Shown one piece after another: positions 31,358 to 35,497 of a stretch of 35,497 nucleotides of DNA. A program made the translations under genes and the position numbers. This DNA is from Chloroflexota bacterium (GTDB lineage: Bacteria > Chloroflexota > Dehalococcoidia > Lucifugimonadales > UBA3495): the NCBI GenBank assembly GCA_022573285.1, contig JACZUF010000033.1:1-35497 (forward strand). The letters are read 5' to 3'. The notes under the pieces are model-generated. The model made no database searches and had not been told where the DNA came from. It was given only the letters and a program-made list of their open reading frames with translations. The first letter of the stretch is position 1. Every line of letters starts with the position of its first letter.

Positions 31358-32452
31358 CTAGGCCGTGCCCACCGCCCGGCCCTCGTCGGACGCCAACCGG
31401 ATGGAGTCGATCAGCCGGTGCAACTCCACCGCGGTATCGAAGGTCGGGTAGCTGGCCTTCTGGCCGCGGATGGCCTCGCCGAACAGGTAGTACAACTGAC
31501 CCACGTTCTTGGGCGGGCCTTTGGGCATGCCCTCCAACACGTTGGTATGCTTATCGGGGACCTCGATGTCTTCCAGTTTGTCGCTGCCCTGGGCCCCCTG
31601 GAGATAAACCTCGCCAAGTTGGGGGGAGTCTTCGGAGGTTGCTACCAACGTCCCCTTCCGGCCGTAGACCTCCATCCGGTAGCCGCTGCCGGCCCAGGGA
31701 TTGCTGGCGACGTGGACCGAGACCACGGCCCCGTTGGCCAAACGCCCGTTGACTAGGATGTTGTCCGGAGCGGTCACGTCCAGCATCTGTTGGGTGTCGG
31801 TCTCCAGCCATTGAGGGACTTGGGTGGACACGATGGAGGTGACTTCGCTGAACTCGCCGGCCACGAAACGAAGGGCGTCGATGGAGTGTCCGGCGGCGAT
31901 GGTCAGGGTGGTCGCGCCCAGTTCGTCGTCCCTTTGCCAGGTGCGCCCCGAAGGCCGTTCCAGCACGCCGCCCCGGATCAGCCGCATGGAGCAGGACATG
32001 ATCTCACCGGCGTAGCCTTCCTCCACCAGTTCTTTCATGTGGAGGATCGCCGGGGCCGCCCGCGACTGCAGCCCCACCACCGCCCGCACGCCCTTGGCTC
32101 TGGCCAGGTCCGCCAGTTCCTGGGCCTCCTCGATGTTGGCGCCTAGGGGCCATTCGGTGAAGATGTGCTTCCCCGCGTTCAGCACGTCCTTGGTGATCTG
32201 GTAGTGGGCGGGCACCCGCAGCACCACGGCGACGGCATCGATGTCCGGGTGGGCCAGCATCTTCTTGTAGTCGTCGAAGGCCAGCCTGGCGCCGTACTGC
32301 TTCTTGGCCACCTCGGCGGTCTCCATCCGGGTGGTGCAGACCCCGGTGAGCTCGAACTCGGGACTGGCCGCGATCGCCGGAAGGTGGGAGCGGTGGGCCC
32401 AACCCACCGTGGGGCTGGCGCCGATGATTCCCAAACGTATCTGGTCAACCAT
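31358..32452 (-). CDS. Gfo/Idh/MocA-family oxidoreductase, Gal80-like variant
   Basis: This 364-residue protein has the Rossmann motif GIIGASPTVGWAH and the C-terminal alpha/beta domain of the family. The usual EKP motif is EWP here (Glu100, Trp101, Pro102), so the catalytic-type lysine is missing. The surrounding pattern (VVGLQSRAAPAILHMKELVEEGYAGEI, in pieces, TIAAGHSIDALRF and NILVNGRLANGAVVS) resembles the fungal Gal80 regulator branch, which binds NAD but does not act as a dehydrogenase. It may therefore be a sensor or a non-canonical enzyme. ATG at 32452 has AGGAG upstream. A 195 bp repeat-containing gap separates it from the PNPOx-like gene. Confidence 0.88.
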   Translation of the reverse strand: MVDQIRLGIIGASPTVGWAHRSHLPAIAASPEFELTGVCTTRMETAEVAKKQYGARLAFDDYKKMLAHPDIDAVAVVLRVPAHYQITKDVLNAGKHIFTEWPLGANIEEAQELADLARAKGVRAVVGLQSRAAPAILHMKELVEEGYAGEIMSCSMRLIRGGVLERPSGRTWQRDDELGATTLTIAAGHSIDALRFVAGEFSEVTSIVSTQVPQWLETDTQQMLDVTAPDNILVNGRLANGAVVSVHVASNPWAGSGYRMEVYGRKGTLVATSEDSPQLGEVYLQGAQGSDKLEDIEVPDKHTNVLEGMPKGPPKNVGQLYYLFGEAIRGQKASYPTFDTAVELHRLIDSIRLASDEGRAVGTA

Positions 32453-32536
32453 TTTTATTCTCCTATCGAATAAGACGTGAATTGCCTCTAAATTATCGAC
32501 CGCACCTAATTCCGGTTTGAACGGCGCTACCCATAT

Positions 32537-32612
32537 GTCACCCTGAGCGCAGCGAAGGGTCTGCCAAGGTGATCTTTGGCAGATTCTACGTCGCTCCGCT
32601 CCTCAGAATGAC
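32537..32612. repeat. Imperfect inverted repeat (CCTGAGCGCAGCGAAGGGTCT-type element)
   Basis: A 76 bp unit with arms GTCACCCTGAGCGCAGCGAA and a diverged reverse complement ending CTCAGAATGAC surrounds an inner perfect stem TCTGCCAA/TTGGCAGA (32560-32567 and 32576-32583). It lies between two minus-strand genes. Elements of this type occur dispersed in many bacterial genomes; only one copy is in this window. Confidence 0.65.
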
Positions 32613-32647
32613 ATTTTTAAGGCAAGCACAATCATTGTATAAAGTTT

Positions 32648-33301
32648 CTATCCCAATTTGTAATTCCGGATGTGGGCCGGAACTTCAAGCCCTTTTAAGT
32701 TTTTGGGGTCGGGCACGGGGTCATGCAGTACCTGGCTGATGGGCAGCACCCCCGCCCAGATGGGCAGCGAGTAGTCGTCGTCGTCGTCCACCGGAGGGCC
32801 CGTCCTGACCTTGGCCGATCCCTCGTCGATGGGCATGGAAAACACCGTGGTGGCCTTGGCCTCTTTGGCGGTCAACGGCCTGAGAGTCTCCCAGCGGTCC
32901 GGAATCAGGTGCTCAACGAAGCTTTGCAGACGCTCTTCCCGCTCGGCGTTTTTTACCTTGGTGGCCTCGCCGAAGAGCATCACCGACCGGTAATTCACGG
33001 AATGGTGAAAGGCCGACCGGGCCAGCACCAGTCCGTCGAAGTGGGTGACCGCCAGGCACACTTCCTTGCCCGCGATCTGGCGCAGGAAGCGGCTGGCGGA
33101 CGACCCGTGCCAATAGATCATGTCGCCCTCGCGCCACTGGAAAGTGGGCGTCACGTAGGGACGTCCGTCGATGATATAGGAGACGTGGCAGAGGGGAGTG
33201 GCGTCGATGATCTCGTTGACCACCGCCCGGTCGTAGTCGGCCCGTTTATGACTCCGGACCAACTTGGTCCTGGGGGTCTTCTTGAGTCGGCCTGCTGGCA
33301 T
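32648..33301 (-). CDS. Pyridoxamine 5'-phosphate oxidase-family flavoprotein (FMN-binding split barrel)
   Basis: This 217-residue protein has the split-barrel pattern of PNPOx-like proteins: an initial ATPLCHVSYIIDGRPYVTPTFQW segment (read in two parts), the IYWHGSSASRFLRQI loop that grips the flavin phosphate, the CLAVTHFDGLVLARSAF strand and the closing LPIWAGVLPI. It probably binds FMN or F420. The N-terminal basic region (RLKKTPRTKLVRSHKRA) precedes the domain. Such proteins reduce nitro groups, quinones or heme breakdown products; PNP oxidase itself is not implied. The ATG at 33301 is preceded by GGAG. It is 44 bp downstream of the maleate-isomerase-like gene on the same strand, so they are probably co-transcribed. 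Confidence 0.9.
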   Translation of the reverse strand: MPAGRLKKTPRTKLVRSHKRADYDRAVVNEIIDATPLCHVSYIIDGRPYVTPTFQWREGDMIYWHGSSASRFLRQIAGKEVCLAVTHFDGLVLARSAFHHSVNYRSVMLFGEATKVKNAEREERLQSFVEHLIPDRWETLRPLTAKEAKATTVFSMPIDEGSAKVRTGPPVDDDDDYSLPIWAGVLPISQVLHDPVPDPKNLKGLEVPAHIRNYKLG

Positions 33302-33345
33302 CTATTGACTCCTTGGATTGCGCCGTTCAGCGCCGTTCTGGGGCT

Positions 33346-34146
33346 CTAGGCGCTCTGGGCTTGTTCTTTTACTTTGTCGAAGTACAGTTTGGGAAGTTCC
33401 CGGAAGTCGGTCATCAGCGAACCGAACCCATCGATTACATCGTCCATGCCGTTGTCCCGCATGGCGTACCAGTAGGTGGCGGTGTTGATTGCGACCACCG
33501 GCTTCTTCAGCCACTTTTCCGCTTCCGCCGCCAGCCGGGCCATCGCCAGGTTGGTGCCACACTGGAGCAGGGCTTCAACGTCGTACTCGTTCAACTCCAG
33601 CAGGGCGTCCAACATCACCTTCTCGGTTACGTGGGCCATCGCCGTGGGGCCCTCGCAACACAGCCCTTTGATCGCCACCACCTCAAATCCACAGTCTTCC
33701 AAGAACAGCTTCACGTTCTTGTCGGCCACCGGCCAGTAGGGCGTGAGGACGCCGATCCGCTTGATGTCGCCGTAGCATCTCAGGGCCGCCTGGCAGGCGT
33801 CGGAGCCCATGGCGACCCGCAGTCCGGTCATCTCGGTCATGCGGGCGCGCAGCTCGTTGGCCTGGGCCAGGCCGCCCCAGAAGGTCTCCGAGGACATCCC
33901 CATCACCAGATAGTCCGGATTGCAGGTCATTACCCGGAGGATGGCGTTGTCCCATTCCTTCCGGATGTTCACCATCAGCGCGTTGAACTCATCGTCGCTG
34001 GTTACCGGGTCGTTGGGGATCCAGATCCTAGACATGTGGTTGGTCACGCCCCGGGGCCGCATGTCGTCGAACTCGGGTTGGACCGAGGTGTTGGTCGAGG
34101 GCGCTATCACTCCCCAGTTGGCGCGCCATCCCAGTTCGTCTGGCAT
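33346..34146 (-). CDS. Asp/Glu racemase-superfamily protein (maleate isomerase/arylmalonate decarboxylase-like)
   Basis: This 266-residue protein has the repeated alpha/beta pattern of the Asp/Glu racemase superfamily: GVIAPSTNTSVQPEF near residue 12, RIGVLTPYWPVADKN near 130 and ALLQCGTNLAMARLAAEAE at 193. The family usually has two catalytic cysteines. The second is present (Cys196), but the first position, in MGMSSETFW (about 84), is Ser rather than Cys, as in the single-cysteine arylmalonate decarboxylases. The ATG at 34146 has AAGGAG upstream; the longer frame to 34209 is not supported. It is the first gene of a minus-strand unit with the flavoprotein. Decarboxylation or isomerisation of a dicarboxylic acid is likely. 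Confidence 0.88.
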   Translation of the reverse strand: MPDELGWRANWGVIAPSTNTSVQPEFDDMRPRGVTNHMSRIWIPNDPVTSDDEFNALMVNIRKEWDNAILRVMTCNPDYLVMGMSSETFWGGLAQANELRARMTEMTGLRVAMGSDACQAALRCYGDIKRIGVLTPYWPVADKNVKLFLEDCGFEVVAIKGLCCEGPTAMAHVTEKVMLDALLELNEYDVEALLQCGTNLAMARLAAEAEKWLKKPVVAINTATYWYAMRDNGMDDVIDGFGSLMTDFRELPKLYFDKVKEQAQSA

Positions 34147-34316
34147 CTTGAGACTCCTTCGGTGATTTGTATCCGCGTGGTTCCCCTGAAGACTGGTAAA
34201 TTCTAGCAAGAATCCGGGGCCTGCGTTCGGAGTGGGATGCGTTCAAGGCCAAAATGGCGTAGAGTCTTGGCAAATGTAGACGCCCGGCCTGCCACCGGCG
34301 CAGACCTGAGGATGCC

Positions 34317-35497
34317 ATGACCAGCAGAAACGCCCCTACAAAAGAGTCCCTATCGGAGACCGCCGCCAAGGCCATCGATGGAGCAAGGGCCGAGCTTGTG
34401 GAGGTCGCTCTGGACATCCATGCCCATCCCGAACTGAATTACCAAGAGCAGCACGCCGCACAATTGCTGTCGGGAGTGTTGGAGAAACACGGCTTCCGGG
34501 TCGAACGGGGCGTCGGCGGTGTGGAGACCGCCTTTACCGCAACGCTCACCGGCGGCGCTGGAGACGGCCCAACCGTCGCCGTTATTGCCGAATACGATGC
34601 CCTGCCCGAGATCGGCCACGGCTGCGGCCACAACCTCATCGCCATGGCCGCCATCGGGGCTGGACTTGGACTGAAAGCCAACCTGGACAACCTGCCCGGC
34701 CGGGTGATGGTCATCGGCACCCCTGCGGAAGAAGGCGGCGGCGGCAAGATTCGGATGCTGAACGCCGGCGTGTTCGACGGCGTGGACGCCGTCCTGTCCT
34801 CCCATCCCTCCTCCAACCGGACGGTCATCCCAACCGACATACCCATGGGCGAAAGCTGGAGCCTGGCCATGGTGGGCTACCGGTACATCTTCCACGGCAA
34901 GGCCGCCCACGCCGCCGCCGCACCGCACGAGGGCATCAACGCCCTTAACGGCGTGATCCACCTGTTCACCGGCATCGACGCCCTCAGGCAGCACCTCAGG
35001 GAAGACGTGCGGATCCACGGTATTATCACCGACGGCGGGAGAGCCCCGAACGTGGTGCCTGAATTCGCCGCCGCCAACTTCATGCTCCGCTGCCGCGACC
35101 GGGATTACCTGAGCGACGTGGTGGTGGGCAAGGTCCGGCAGGCCGCCGAGGGGGCCGCCGCGATGACTGGGTGCCGGCTGGAGGTCGAAGAGTACTACCC
35201 ATTCTACGAGAACGTCCGCCCCAACGCGGTGATCGCCGGCCTTCTGCTGAACAACGCTGCGCTGGCCGGCCTCAACCTGGACGAACCGCTGCCCGGCCGT
35301 CAGGGCAGCGCCGCCTCCACCGACTTCGGAAACGTGAGCCAGGCCATGCCGGCCTACGAACTGCGCTACGCCGTCAGCGAACAGCCCGTCCCCTCTCATT
35401 CCCGGGAGATGGCGGAGACGGCGACCTCCGAGCATGCCCTCAGCGCCGCGATCAACGTGGCCAAGACTTTGACCCTCACGGCCTGCGACCTGCTTCT
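34317..35497 (+). CDS. M20-family amidohydrolase (AbgB/PM20D2-like), truncated by the window end
   Basis: Visible are 393 residues of an M20 metallopeptidase. Catalytic landmarks are DIHAHPELNYQE (residue 33), EYDALPEIGHGCGHN (Cys103 and His105), the Glu138-Glu139 pair in GTPAEEGGGGK, FHGKAAHAAAAP and STDFGNVS near 340. The Cys in GHGCGHN and HGKAAHAAAAP place it in the amidohydrolase branch that includes AbgB and PM20D2 rather than among dipeptidases. It hydrolyses an N-acyl or p-aminobenzoyl amino-acid-type amide. The ATG at 34317 follows GAGG; 170 bp separate it from the divergent racemase-like gene. The frame is still open at the window end, and family length suggests only a few residues are missing. 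Confidence 0.9.
   Translation, partial: MTSRNAPTKESLSETAAKAIDGARAELVEVALDIHAHPELNYQEQHAAQLLSGVLEKHGFRVERGVGGVETAFTATLTGGAGDGPTVAVIAEYDALPEIGHGCGHNLIAMAAIGAGLGLKANLDNLPGRVMVIGTPAEEGGGGKIRMLNAGVFDGVDAVLSSHPSSNRTVIPTDIPMGESWSLAMVGYRYIFHGKAAHAAAAPHEGINALNGVIHLFTGIDALRQHLREDVRIHGIITDGGRAPNVVPEFAAANFMLRCRDRDYLSDVVVGKVRQAAEGAAAMTGCRLEVEEYYPFYENVRPNAVIAGLLLNNAALAGLNLDEPLPGRQGSAASTDFGNVSQAMPAYELRYAVSEQPVPSHSREMAETATSEHALSAAINVAKTLTLTACDLL

Noticed and set aside
34350-35435. Long open frame on the minus strand opposite the M20 gene
   Set aside because: It is the antisense shadow of the M20 amidohydrolase, whose plus-strand frame has clear catalytic motifs; the minus frame shows Gly/Val/His-rich low-complexity content and no family pattern.

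Overview
The window (35.5 kb, mostly high-GC) reads like a chromosomal catabolic region of an uncultivated bacterium. It holds three luciferase-like flavin monooxygenases, a Rieske oxygenase, four VOC (vicinal oxygen chelate) proteins, a mandelate-racemase/enolase enzyme, an epoxide hydrolase, two carboxymuconolactone-decarboxylase-family proteins, a COG3618-type amidohydrolase, two classical SDRs and a deazaflavin/F420-type nitroreductase-like protein. Paralogue expansion of this kind (flavin monooxygenases, enolases, Rieske oxygenases) is known from SAR202/Dehalococcoidia-type Chloroflexota, and the dispersed short palindromes would fit. That assignment is an inference: there is no rRNA or other taxonomic marker here. 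No tRNA, rRNA, CRISPR array or transposase was seen.

Layout. 1-3.1 kb, minus strand: luciferase-like monooxygenase (its stop codon lies at the window edge), VOC, TIM-barrel isomerase, VOC. 3.3-6.8 kb, plus: luciferase-like monooxygenase, alpha/beta hydrolase, Rieske oxygenase alpha subunit. 7.0-7.9 kb, minus: SDR. 8.1-11.2 kb, plus: amidohydrolase, epoxide hydrolase, maleylpyruvate-isomerase-like (DinB/MDMPI) protein. 11.2-12.8 kb, minus: enolase-superfamily dehydratase and GNAT acetyltransferase. 13.1-15.7 kb, plus: epimerase, VOC and a frameshifted luciferase-like monooxygenase. 15.8-17.6 kb, minus: YgjP-type metallopeptidase, VOC, deazaflavin-dependent protein. 17.7-22.9 kb: a lower-GC island with two copper enzymes, flanked on both sides by probable gene debris. 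22.9-26.0 kb, plus: ABC-F ATPase and SDR. 26.2-27.0 kb, minus: two-domain CMD protein. 27.2-28.5 kb, plus: thiolase. 28.9-30.5 kb, minus: tandem universal stress protein and PlsY. 30.8-31.4 kb, plus: CMD-family protein. 31.4-34.1 kb, minus: Gal80-like Gfo/Idh/MocA protein, PNPOx-like flavoprotein, maleate-isomerase/arylmalonate-decarboxylase-like protein. 34.3 kb to the end, plus: M20 amidohydrolase that runs off the window.

How the genes may work together. Most of the window looks like modular oxidative catabolism of small organic molecules: flavin monooxygenase or Rieske attack, then C-C or ester cleavage by hydrolases and VOC enzymes, then dehydratase, SDR and thiolase steps toward central metabolism. 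Substrates cannot be read from the sequence. The most unusual part is the island at 18.2-22.2 kb. It holds a three-module protein (transthyretin-like domain, multicopper oxidase, extra C-terminal cupredoxin) next to a galactose/glyoxal-oxidase-like copper radical oxidase. The second protein carries an N-terminal region resembling a ComEA-type helix-hairpin-helix. Neither protein has an evident signal peptide. The pair has a codon and base composition unlike its neighbours and is the best candidate here for an undescribed functional unit.
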